DNA of 15,952 nucleotides. It comes from JACPLA01 sp035291905 (GTDB lineage: Bacteria > Bacteroidota > Ignavibacteria > UBA10030). A program made the position numbers and the translations under genes. The notes below the pieces were generated by a model. It had not been told where the DNA came from. It saw only the letters and a program-made list of their open reading frames with translations, and searched no databases. Shown piece by piece: positions 1 to 7,059 of this stretch. Location of the stretch: contig DATDRF010000186.1 in the NCBI GenBank assembly GCA_035291905.1, forward strand, positions 1 through 15,952, given 5' to 3'. The first letter of the stretch is position 1. Each line of letters begins with the position of its first letter.

Positions 1-107
1 GGCTTCGGCGGACAAGCTGTCTTTCCGCTTGCATCCAACCTTCCTCCCTCCTACATTCACGCATCCCCCGCTGCTGCTTTGCCCTCATGCCTGGGTTGGG
101 AGGAACC
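1..107. other. non-coding start of window
   Basis: No reading frame worth calling. It contains a small GCTT/AAGC inverted repeat around GGCGGAC near positions 3-18, reminiscent of the palindromic repeats at the other end of the window, and then a pyrimidine-rich stretch. The only clear functional element is the Shine-Dalgarno GGGAGGA at about 98-104, just before the ATG at 108. Confidence 0.4.
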
Positions 108-1064
108 ATGCATCACGGAACTATTTCTGCTCAAGTTGCAAAAGGACTGAAGGTCCTTCAGTCACGGATCGAGAAAGCAGAAATTCCCTCCTCAAAGATC
201 GATGAAACGCTGAACATCGCCACGTGGAACATCCGCGACTTCGGAAAAACACCCCGCAAAGAAGCCTCGATTCATTACATCGCAGAAATTCTCGGACAAT
301 TTGACCTCGTCGCCATCGCGGAACTGAGGGATAACCTGACGGATCTCTCGAAGGTCCTCACGATTCTCGGTCCGTACTGGCACGCGGTGTATTCCGACTA
401 TATGACCGACTCCGGCGGAAATCGGGAGCGCATGGCGTACATCTTCGACAAGCGCGCCGTAACGTTCACCGGCCTTGCCTCTGAAGTCGATGCGTTGCGG
501 AAGAAAAATCCGGCGACCGGAGAATACGAGACATTGTTCTCCTGGTGGCGCGCCCCGTACATCGCCTCGTTCCGATCGGGCGATTTCGATTTCATCGTCG
601 CGACCGTTCACATCCGGTGGGGAAAGGCGGAAGAGGATCGGATCAATGAATTGAAACTTCTTGCGGATTGGGTCGATCAGAAAGTGAAGGAGAAAACGTG
701 GGATGACAAGGATATCATTCTTGTGGGTGATTTCAATATTCCGGTGATCGGCGACAAGCTCTATCAGGCGGTGACGTCGAAGGGACTGAAGGCCCCCGAT
801 ATCCTCCTCGGCACGCACGGTTCGAATCTCGAGAAAAACAAACGGTACGATCAGATCCTCCATTTGCCGCGCTTCACAAAATGTTTCACCAATTTTGGAG
901 GAATTGTGGATTTTTATGCGAACGATCATCAGTCCCTCTTTCCCGGCGACACGATGACGAAGCTGGAATTCACGTATCAGATGTCGGATCATCTTCCTCT
1001 CTGGGCGCAGATCATTACGGATATAGATGGAGAGGTAATTGATCAGATTATTGAGCAGGGATAG
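108..1064 (+). CDS. endonuclease/exonuclease/phosphatase (EEP) family protein
   Basis: An EEP-fold metal-dependent phosphodiesterase (DNase I / exonuclease III / sphingomyelinase superfamily). Numbered from the ATG at 108 (318 aa), the motifs are in the canonical order: TWNIRDF at about 39-45, the metal-binding Glu in AIAELRD at about 72, the His of VATVHIRWG at about 168, GDFN at about 207-210 and the C-terminal SDHLP at about 293-297. All catalytic blocks are present, so the enzyme looks active. The substrate (nucleic acid, phospholipid or another phosphoester) cannot be read from the sequence. No signal peptide or membrane segment is visible. An upstream in-frame ATG at 87 has no ribosome-binding site, whereas the ATG at 108 follows GGGAGGA at normal spacing, so 108 is preferred. 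It is first in a row with a patatin lipase and a PLD-like protein. Confidence 0.88.
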   Translation: MHHGTISAQVAKGLKVLQSRIEKAEIPSSKIDETLNIATWNIRDFGKTPRKEASIHYIAEILGQFDLVAIAELRDNLTDLSKVLTILGPYWHAVYSDYMTDSGGNRERMAYIFDKRAVTFTGLASEVDALRKKNPATGEYETLFSWWRAPYIASFRSGDFDFIVATVHIRWGKAEEDRINELKLLADWVDQKVKEKTWDDKDIILVGDFNIPVIGDKLYQAVTSKGLKAPDILLGTHGSNLEKNKRYDQILHLPRFTKCFTNFGGIVDFYANDHQSLFPGDTMTKLEFTYQMSDHLPLWAQIITDIDGEVIDQIIEQG

Positions 1065-1155
1065 AAAAAAGGACCAAACATTCTCATCCTTTCATTCTAT
1101 CAATGAGAAAGGACATGGGATGACAACCGCCAACCACAGTGCAGGTTTCTCTGTT

Positions 1156-1172
1156 CGGTCGAATGACCGTTT
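1156..1172 (+). other. short hairpin between EEP and patatin genes
   Basis: CGGTC-GAAT-GACCG (five base pairs, four-nucleotide loop) followed by TTT, in the 138-bp gap between two co-directional genes. It is too short to be a confident intrinsic terminator. It could be an RNA stabiliser or chance. Confidence 0.2.
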
Positions 1173-1202
1173 CCCTGACAAAATGATCAAAGGAAAGAGA
1201 AA

Positions 1203-3737
1203 ATGAACATAGGGAAGTTGTTTCACCGCGCCAGCGTTTCCATTCTGACCTTTGATAAGGTCAGAAACGAAGAACGCCGTCTTCTTGACAGGATTTGGAA
1301 TGCTCGAGGGGTGAAAGGCAAGGGGAAAGGATCAAAGAAGATCAGCTTGGCATTCTCCGGGGGAGGAATTCGAAGCGCGACATTCAATCTTGGGGTGCTT
1401 CAGGCACTGGCTAAGAAGGGGCTCTTGAATTCCGTAGAGTACCTTTCTTCAGTGTCGGGGGGCGGATACATCAATTCCTGGTTGACGGCATTGAGTTCCC
1501 AGGTCGGATTCGACAAGGCGGTGGATGCTCTGAAGACCATCGGTGGCCCGAAGGAGCATCCCGCCATCAGACATCTCCGCCAGTTCAGCAATTACCTAAC
1601 TCCGAAAGTCGGGCTTCTCAGCGCGGATACCTGGACACTCGTCGCGACGTACACGAGGAATCTTCTTCTGAACCTGCTGATCATTACGCTGACCCTCGCC
1701 GGGGCTCTCTTGCTGCCGCGAGCCATGAGTGGCCTTCTTGCCGCGTTCAGTGTCCTGGATCCGTCCCTCCTCCTCGTCATTTCCGGGATTTTTCTTGTCC
1801 TGCCGATAGGCTTCATTTCGTACAACTTGGTTTCAATTGATGAGAAGCGTCTCAAGTCCGACTATCCCTTCTTCAAAGAACAACGCGGAGTCCAATGGGT
1901 AATCGTTGCTCCTGTTTTCATTGCCTCGGTTTTCCTGTCACTCTGGTTGAAGACTAATGGCGTGGCTTTTTCCTCATCATGGAATGCAATCTGGCAGGGG
2001 GGCCTTGTTTATGTGGTAGCATGGTCGGTCGGATGGATCATCTACGTCCTTTTTTTCAGATCCTCAGCCACCGAGAGAAAATCCTTTGCAGAGATTGGCG
2101 GCGCGTTCCTGGTGCTCTTGATTTCCGGAGGTGTTGGCGGAATCCTTTTCCAGGTGGCGTTTAAGCATGCCCTAAGACCAATCATCGAACTGCAGTATCT
2201 CGATGGGAATCTCTTCTATCTTGCCGCTCCCGTCATCATTGTCTTTGTCTTTTCACTTGTCCTTGTATTGCACATCGGACTCGCGGGCAGGGGTACGACG
2301 GACGATATGCGGGAGTGGTGGAGTCGGCTGGGAGCGTGGTTCATTATCTACTGCATCGCTTGGCTTGGGCTTTGGGCGAGCACGTTCGCACTCCCCTGGG
2401 CTCTTAGCAGTCTTCAGTTGGGCGACTGGACAAAGGCGGGCGTTGTTCTGGGTTGGATCGCCACTACCGTCGCAGGTGTGCTGGCAGGAAAAGGAGACGA
2501 GACGGGGGGCAAAGCTCAGAAACTGGCAAAAGAGTTCATTGCGAAGATTGCTCCTTTTGTCTTTGTGGTCGGATTCATCGCCATATTGTCCTGGGCAATA
2601 CAAAGGGAGACCCTGGTGGGAAGCCGGTCAGAGAATCTATATCTCTACACACTCGCGCAATCTTCAGGTATGGATGCCGCCCGGTATTATCTTGTCCTGG
2701 CGGCGGGCCTCCTTGTGATAGCCTACGGACTTGCGAAGACGGTCGACGTGAACGAGTTTTCAATGCATGCCATGTATCGCAACCGGCTCGTGCGATGCTA
2801 TCTTGGAGCAAGCAATCGGAAGAGAAACCAACATCCGTTCACCGGGCTCGACAGGACAGATGACCTTCCTCTTCAGAGCATCCTAAGTGGAACTGACGAA
2901 GAGGGCAGACCGTACTCAGGTCCATTTCCCATCTTTAATACGACTCTCAACATATCCTCCACGGAACGTCTTGATTGGCAACAGAGGAAGGCCCGACCTT
3001 TTTCCTTTAGTCCCGCCGCATTCGGATTTGCAGAGAACAATGTGCCACTCAAGGATCAAGCCCCTCTTACCGTGGGTAGCGTTATGGCAATGTCGGGAGC
3101 AGCGGTCTCTTCAAACATGGGCTACCACACTTCGACGGTAATCTCTTTCCTCATAACACTCTTCAATGTCCGCCTCGGTCAGTGGTTCTTCAATCCAAGA
3201 AAATTGAAGTCCGGAGACAAATCTCCGAACCTGTCCCTGTTCTATCTCTTCTTTGAATTGTTTGGGCTGACAAAGGAGACGAGCCGGTACGTGTATCTCT
3301 CTGACGGCGGGCATTTTGAGAATCTTGGATTGTACGAACTCGTACGAAGGAAATGCGATCTTATCATTGTCAGCGATGGTGGAGCGGACGGCGGATACAC
3401 ATTTGCCGATTTAGGAAACGCCATCGAAAAGTGCCGGGTCGACTTGGGAGTGAAGATAGAATTGCTTGATGTCGAGAAAATGAAACCCGGCGATTCCGGT
3501 TTTTCGAAGAAGCAATTCATCAAGGGAAAGATTCGCTACAAGAAGAAAACTGGCAGACTGATTTACATGAAGGCGTCATTAAGCGGCCACGAGCCGACCG
3601 ATGTGCTGGCGTACAAAGCAAAGCATAAGGATTTTCCTCATCAGTCGACAGGCGATCAGTGGTTCGATGAAGCACAATTTGAGGCGTACAGGGCGCTGGG
3701 TTATCATATCGCAACGGATCTTAAGATCAATCGATGA
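1203..3737 (+). CDS. patatin-like phospholipase with multi-pass membrane insert
   Basis: An 844-aa protein whose patatin-type Ser/Asp acyl hydrolase domain is split by a membrane region. The N-terminus carries the oxyanion-hole motif SGGGIRS (52-58) and the nucleophile elbow SVSGGG (83-88, Ser85). The first elbow residue is Ser rather than Gly, which I recall as usual for this subfamily. The catalytic Asp is in DGG (701-703), and a second DGG lies at 725-727. Between them, residues about 152-512 hold roughly ten hydrophobic segments (near 152-172, 184-206, 230-249, 266-285, 299-318, 336-359, 376-398, 412-428, 450-466, 495-512). The expected role is release of fatty acids from membrane lipids by an inner-membrane enzyme; the true substrate is unknown. 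The start follows AAAGGA (1189-1194) at about 8 nt. It lies between the EEP and PLD genes, 138 and 148 bp away, so the three may be co-expressed. Confidence 0.88.
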   Translation: MNIGKLFHRASVSILTFDKVRNEERRLLDRIWNARGVKGKGKGSKKISLAFSGGGIRSATFNLGVLQALAKKGLLNSVEYLSSVSGGGYINSWLTALSSQVGFDKAVDALKTIGGPKEHPAIRHLRQFSNYLTPKVGLLSADTWTLVATYTRNLLLNLLIITLTLAGALLLPRAMSGLLAAFSVLDPSLLLVISGIFLVLPIGFISYNLVSIDEKRLKSDYPFFKEQRGVQWVIVAPVFIASVFLSLWLKTNGVAFSSSWNAIWQGGLVYVVAWSVGWIIYVLFFRSSATERKSFAEIGGAFLVLLISGGVGGILFQVAFKHALRPIIELQYLDGNLFYLAAPVIIVFVFSLVLVLHIGLAGRGTTDDMREWWSRLGAWFIIYCIAWLGLWASTFALPWALSSLQLGDWTKAGVVLGWIATTVAGVLAGKGDETGGKAQKLAKEFIAKIAPFVFVVGFIAILSWAIQRETLVGSRSENLYLYTLAQSSGMDAARYYLVLAAGLLVIAYGLAKTVDVNEFSMHAMYRNRLVRCYLGASNRKRNQHPFTGLDRTDDLPLQSILSGTDEEGRPYSGPFPIFNTTLNISSTERLDWQQRKARPFSFSPAAFGFAENNVPLKDQAPLTVGSVMAMSGAAVSSNMGYHTSTVISFLITLFNVRLGQWFFNPRKLKSGDKSPNLSLFYLFFELFGLTKETSRYVYLSDGGHFENLGLYELVRRKCDLIIVSDGGADGGYTFADLGNAIEKCRVDLGVKIELLDVEKMKPGDSGFSKKQFIKGKIRYKKKTGRLIYMKASLSGHEPTDVLAYKAKHKDFPHQSTGDQWFDEAQFEAYRALGYHIATDLKINR

Positions 3738-3748
3738 TCCGATGACCC

Positions 3749-3838
3749 GATCAACCCCAGTGGTTTGATGAGGCACAATTCGAAGTTTGCAGGGCATTGG
3801 GGTATCACATAGCAATAGATCTGCAAATGAACAAATGA
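3749..3838 (+). pseudogene. relic of a second patatin C-terminus (tandem duplicate remnant)
   Basis: Eleven bases after the patatin stop, this 90-bp stretch reads in frame as a diverged copy of that gene's last 28 codons. It contains QWFDEAQFE, RALGYHIA and DL, and ends in its own TGA at 3836-3838. The matching stretch of the intact gene is 3654-3737. Over the aligned codons most differences are synonymous (about 11 silent against 6 replacement by hand count), which points to a paralogue that was once under selection rather than a recent copy. An in-frame TGA just upstream shows it cannot be a longer gene. I infer that most of a tandem paralogue was lost, perhaps by recombination between the two copies. 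Confidence 0.78.
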
Positions 3839-3885
3839 GTCAATAACTCAATGAGCCAATTGGTTTTCCGTAAGGGGGTGACACC

Positions 3886-5508
3886 ATGAGAGACCGCAAG
3901 ACTTCAAACAACGGGCTTACGCTGCGCACGGTTGCCGGAACGTATGTCGTCTTTATGGGATTCAACATCGATCCGGACAGGCGAAAGGACCTGCTCGGAT
4001 TCGCCATTCATAGAACCGACCACACCGACGATGAATCCGGGTGGCTGAAGGGAGGGCTCAAGTTCCCGAGCGTTCAGACTGATGCAGGTGAAGAGGTGAG
4101 AACGAACGAGTTTCCCATCCAGAAATTCCGGTGGGGAGACTACACGGCAAAGCCGAACCACGAGTACACGTACCGACTGGAGGCGATGTACGGAAAGCCG
4201 GGCGAACTGAAGCCGGAAGACAAGGTCGAGGTGAAGGTCCGAACAGAGGATCCATTGAACGTCGGCAAGACACACCAGATTCACTTCAACCGTTCCGCTG
4301 CTGCCAGTCAGGCGTACATAAGCCGATTCGGCGACAAGAATCCCGACGACGTGCTTGACGGATCGGCCTTCAGGTGGCTTTCGCGCGGACTGGAAGAAAA
4401 TCTCGTGAAATTCATCGCGCAGGCGACAGACAGCAGCTATTCCCTCCACCTCTGCATCTATGAATTTGAGAAAGCGAACTTCCTCGAATCCCTTCGGGAA
4501 GCTGCAAAGCGCAAAGTCAAAGTGCAGATACTCTTCGACTGGAAGGGAAAAACCACCAAGAAAGAAAATCCGAAAGCGGCCAAAGAGCACGGGCTGACGA
4601 AATATTGCCGCAAAAGGACTGCCGTCAACATTTCCCATAACAAGTTCATCGTCCTCTGCAAGAATGGGACTCCTGAAGCGGTGTGGACCGGATCCACGAA
4701 CTTCACCGATGGTGCCGTCTATGGCCAGGCGAACGTCGGACATGCCACCACAGAGAGGGGTATCGCAAAGCAGTTCTACGACCTTCATCAGGAATTGTGG
4801 GCAGAGCCGGAACCGACAAAGAAGAAGTCAAAGGAAATCGCTGAGCGGCTCTCCCCCGTTCCGCCAACCGGCCAGCCGTCGATCTATCCGATCTTCAGTC
4901 CCCGTACGAGCATCATTGCCATCGATCAGATCGCCGACATGGTCGATCATGCGAACGACCTTGTTTGCTTCACCGCTCCGTTTGCACTTCACGACAAGAT
5001 CGAGGACGCACTCGACGATCCTCAAGACAAGTTTCTCAAGTTCGGTCTGCTGAACACAAGGGGAAACGTTGTTGAGAAGGTTCACCGGACGAAGGGAAAT
5101 AGGATGGCAGCGTCTGCGAGGCTCAAGACGAAGCTTGACGAATTCCAGAAAGAATCCCTGCATCACCGCGGCGTGTACATTCACACGAAATATTTTCTCA
5201 TCGATCCGTTATCTCTCAACCCCAAGGTTATCACCGGTTCGGCCAACTTTAGCGACAATTCCTGCAAGAACAACGACGAGAACCAGCTGGTGATATTCTC
5301 ACAGCCCGAGGTCGCCGATGTGTATTTCGGTGAATTCATGCGGATGTTCGATCACTATGCATTTCGGGACCGGGAGGGGAAGAAAGAGGGTAAGAAGAAA
5401 GAGAGTAAGAAGAAGAAACCATTTGGTCTTAGCGAAGACGATACGTGGGCAGATAAGTATTTCGCAGGGGGAGTTGAGGAGAGGGATAGGAAGGTGTTTT
5501 CGAGGTGA
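3886..5508 (+). CDS. phospholipase D-like protein with two HKD domains
   Basis: A 540-aa protein. Residues about 10-120 look like a beta-sandwich (fibronectin III-like) region with no catalytic motif. Two phospholipase D repeats follow. The first has HNKFIVLC (251-258) with GSTNF (269-273): His and Lys are present, but the usual Asp is Cys258. The second has HTKYFLID (433-440) with GSANF (451-455), a complete HxKxxxxD motif. Such pairs form one active site hydrolysing phosphodiester bonds in lipid or nucleic acid through a phospho-histidine intermediate. A Lys/Glu-rich stretch lies at about 498-511. No signal peptide is visible, so it is probably cytosolic or peripheral. The start has a strong Shine-Dalgarno, AAGGGGGTG (3872-3880), 5 nt upstream. 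It is third in the EEP-patatin-PLD row. Substrate unknown. Confidence 0.87.
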   Translation: MRDRKTSNNGLTLRTVAGTYVVFMGFNIDPDRRKDLLGFAIHRTDHTDDESGWLKGGLKFPSVQTDAGEEVRTNEFPIQKFRWGDYTAKPNHEYTYRLEAMYGKPGELKPEDKVEVKVRTEDPLNVGKTHQIHFNRSAAASQAYISRFGDKNPDDVLDGSAFRWLSRGLEENLVKFIAQATDSSYSLHLCIYEFEKANFLESLREAAKRKVKVQILFDWKGKTTKKENPKAAKEHGLTKYCRKRTAVNISHNKFIVLCKNGTPEAVWTGSTNFTDGAVYGQANVGHATTERGIAKQFYDLHQELWAEPEPTKKKSKEIAERLSPVPPTGQPSIYPIFSPRTSIIAIDQIADMVDHANDLVCFTAPFALHDKIEDALDDPQDKFLKFGLLNTRGNVVEKVHRTKGNRMAASARLKTKLDEFQKESLHHRGVYIHTKYFLIDPLSLNPKVITGSANFSDNSCKNNDENQLVIFSQPEVADVYFGEFMRMFDHYAFRDREGKKEGKKKESKKKKPFGLSEDDTWADKYFAGGVEERDRKVFSR

Positions 5509-5619
5509 AATCTGTTGCTGGAAAGAAGAAGTCAACATTCTCTAATGGTTTGTATTAAAACAGCGCTGATTGCGATGTAACGCGAGTTAGGCGGCTGCGC
5601 CACTTCAAATATCAACAAT

Positions 5620-6100
5620 ATGATCCTATTGACAAAGGTAGCTATTTCAGGATTCCGGTCCTTTTTTAACGATGAGCTCGTTGAGCTTGGCAATCTCAAT
5701 GTGCTCGTTGGGAAGAACTCTAGTGGCAAGTCAAATGTCCTACGAGCCCTCAATCTGTTTTTCAATAACGAAGTTCAACCTGGGCAAGAGCTTTCCTTTG
5801 CAAGGGACCTCTTTGACTCAGGCCAACGCCGCAAGAAACAAATGAGCATCACTGTGGAATTCAGCCTTCCACCCACTTTTGTCTTGCGAAAGAAACTCGA
5901 AACATCTCACTACTTTGGGACAACAGTTCTCCATAACGAGAATATGGGAACTCAACGACCAACTCAGCATTGTTGACCGATTTGAGATTCACTCCTCGGG
6001 AAACCCTATCCCCGATCCCGGAAGTTTTGCGCGTCAGTTTCTATACTTGATAAAATTCCGTTACATACCTAACAGGACAGTTCCAACAGATATCTCATGA
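5620..6100 (+). pseudogene. OLD-family ATP-dependent nuclease, N-terminal fragment, frameshifted
   Basis: The first frame begins MILLTKVAISGFRSF and contains a Walker A motif, GKNSSGKS (31-38), within the VLVGKNSSGKSNVLRAL context typical of OLD (overcoming lysogenization defect) and related AAA15 ATPases. That frame ends at 5974-5976. Family-like sequence continues one frame over, with ITRIWELNDQL, FARQFLYL and FRYIPNRTVPTDI, so a single-base frameshift lies at about 5925-5945. The second frame stops at 6098-6100. Walker B, the ABC-like signature and the Toprim nuclease domain are all missing: about 160 codons remain of the usual 500-700. No ribosome-binding site is visible at 5620. Intact relatives act in phage defence; this copy cannot be functional as nuclease. 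Confidence 0.8.
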
Positions 6101-6444
6101 AAGACAGCCACTTTAGGCAACTGGTCGGATCCAAGCTTACCAGGGTCGAATTCGTCCATGACTACATTCAGTTCGCGTTCGGCAATATCGGCCTCAGTGC
6201 ATTAACGCGCGTTACTCTTTCAGACAAAGGCACAGCTTCCTCCCAAGGGGAACCCGGATTCAACAAGAAACTGCAGAGCCTGGTCAACGATCGTGTTGCT
6301 CAGATCAACTTTCGTCCGCAGGAAGCCCTGATCATTACTTTTGAAGAAAGATCAACAATTGAAATTTCATTACGCCCCGACCACTACACCTGCCCCGAAG
6401 GCATCAATCTTTATCTACCAGATGGGACAATTGTCGTTGAATGA
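6097..6444 (+). CDS. small conserved hypothetical protein (115 aa)
   Basis: An intact 115-aa frame with protein-like composition. It begins MKDSHFRQLVGSKLTRVEF and contains VHDYIQFAF early and IEISLRPDHYTCPEG near the C-terminus. This layout (LVG..v..v.Fv.DYiql.F, then a C-terminal ISLRPedy.gPE) resembles a family of 115-130 aa uncharacterised bacterial proteins that I recall without a function. No membrane segment, metal site or catalytic motif is visible. Its ATG overlaps the stop of the OLD fragment as ATGA. The only upstream purine run (AGGACAG) is about 15 nt away, so initiation is either weak or translationally coupled. The truncated end of OLD meets the start of this gene, which suggests the two were brought together by a deletion or insertion. 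Confidence 0.62.
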   Translation: MKDSHFRQLVGSKLTRVEFVHDYIQFAFGNIGLSALTRVTLSDKGTASSQGEPGFNKKLQSLVNDRVAQINFRPQEALIITFEERSTIEISLRPDHYTCPEGINLYLPDGTIVVE

Positions 6445-6546
6445 GAATGCGCCCTAACCGTCGGCCAAGTAGTTTTCAGTGGAGAGCAGTTGAGTATGGG
6501 TAGTGGAGACAAGTTAGACCGAAATAGGGGACAAAAGAAAACTACA

Positions 6547-6582
6547 TCAGCGGCAACCGAACCCCCCTCTGCGCGCCGCTGA
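6547..6582. repeat. 8-bp perfect inverted repeat in gene-free stretch 6445-6622
   Basis: TCAGCGGC (6547-6554) and GCCGCTGA (6575-6582) flank a 20-nt C-rich loop. No T-run follows on either strand, so it does not look like an intrinsic terminator. It lies in about 180 bp with no gene, between the 115-aa gene and the next small frame. The surrounding gene-free DNA shows nothing else except CCCTAAC at 6452-6458, discussed as a possible attC half-site. Confidence 0.4.
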
Positions 6583-6622
6583 ATTGTTCCTGTTGTCTAA
6601 TTTATTCTTGCTTCAATCAACT

Positions 6623-6826
6623 ATGAGCAAAACCCGAAAGAAGAAAGAACTGACGTTTGAAGTAATCGAGGACCACGAAATGTCGCAGGAGCGCCAGGTG
6701 GCGGTCGTCGACACGCTGACCGAGTGGATATGGGTGCACTTAAGAACTGACCTAAAATCGCCATCATCGATGGGGGCGGATGGCGAAAGGGGATCTGAAC
6801 ACTTGCCGGATAGAGCAAGCGGTTAG
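6623..6826 (+). CDS. small ORF, doubtful or truncated (67 aa)
   Basis: A 67-codon frame starting MSKTRKKKELTFEVIED. The first ~40 residues (Lys-rich start, then EVIEDHEMSQERQVAVVDTL and EWIWVHL) look protein-like. The rest (KSPSSMGADGERGSEHL...) does not and may be read-through into foreign sequence, so this may be the 5' part of a truncated gene. No ribosome-binding site precedes the ATG. The stop lies inside the first copy of the dispersed two-part element. I do not recognise a family. Confidence 0.3.
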   Translation: MSKTRKKKELTFEVIEDHEMSQERQVAVVDTLTEWIWVHLRTDLKSPSSMGADGERGSEHLPDRASG

Positions 6827-6904
6827 CAATCTTGTTAGCAGGGCGCGTTGAAGAGTGGGAAATAGGTGAGAAAGAGGGAAAACCTCCTGCCGGGCAGGCA
6901 GATG
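6823..6904 (+). repeat. dispersed two-part element, copy A
   Basis: Left part: TTAGCAATCTTGTTAGCA (6823-6840), two TTAGCA hexamers in direct repeat. Spacer: 41 nt of unconserved sequence. Right part: ACCTCCTGC followed by GGGCAGGCAG (6882-6901), forming a CTGCC-GGGCA-GGCAG hairpin. The same layout recurs at 9743 and 14730. It lies behind the doubtful ORF and upstream of the kinase promoter. Confidence 0.65.
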
Positions 6905-6933
6905 TGACCATTGGGTGTCAGTCAGGGCAGAAC

Positions 6934-6962
6934 TTGACACTCCTCTGAAACATCGCTACTAT
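6934..6962 (+). promoter_or_regulatory. sigma70-like promoter for the Ser/Thr kinase
   Basis: A consensus -35 box, TTGACA (6934-6939), and a -10-like TACTAT (6957-6962) are separated by exactly 17 nt. Transcription would start near 6969 and give a leader of about 90 nt before the kinase ORF. It is the best promoter match I noticed in the window. Confidence 0.6.
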
Positions 6963-7010
6963 TTCGAAATATCACTCCCAGGGGGAGGTACAGGAGTTCA
7001 GGTCTTAACG

Positions 7011-7053
7011 AAGGCCTCTGGAGAGCTCGGAAGAGTGTGAAAGAGGCCTTTTG
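7011..7053 (+). promoter_or_regulatory. leader hairpin covering the kinase ribosome-binding site
   Basis: AAGGCCTCT (7011-7019) and AGAGGCCTT (7042-7050) are a perfect 9-bp inverted repeat with a 22-nt loop, running into a short T-run (TTTTG). The right arm contains AGAGG, the only purine-rich ribosome-binding candidate for the kinase gene. When folded, the hairpin would hide that site; with its T-run it could also act as an attenuator. A smaller CTCCC/GGGAG hairpin (6975-6987) precedes it in the leader. Confidence 0.5.
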
Positions 7054-7059
7054 TATTCT

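Noticed and set aside
192..992. 266-codon minus-strand open frame
   Set aside because: It is the shadow of the EEP gene, whose catalytic motifs are all on the plus strand.
3836..3850. TGAGT-CAATA-ACTCA hairpin before the PLD gene
   Set aside because: A five-pair AT-rich stem with no T-run; too weak to call a terminator or operator.
3904..4788. 294-codon minus-strand open frame
   Set aside because: It is the shadow of the PLD-like gene and has no family features.
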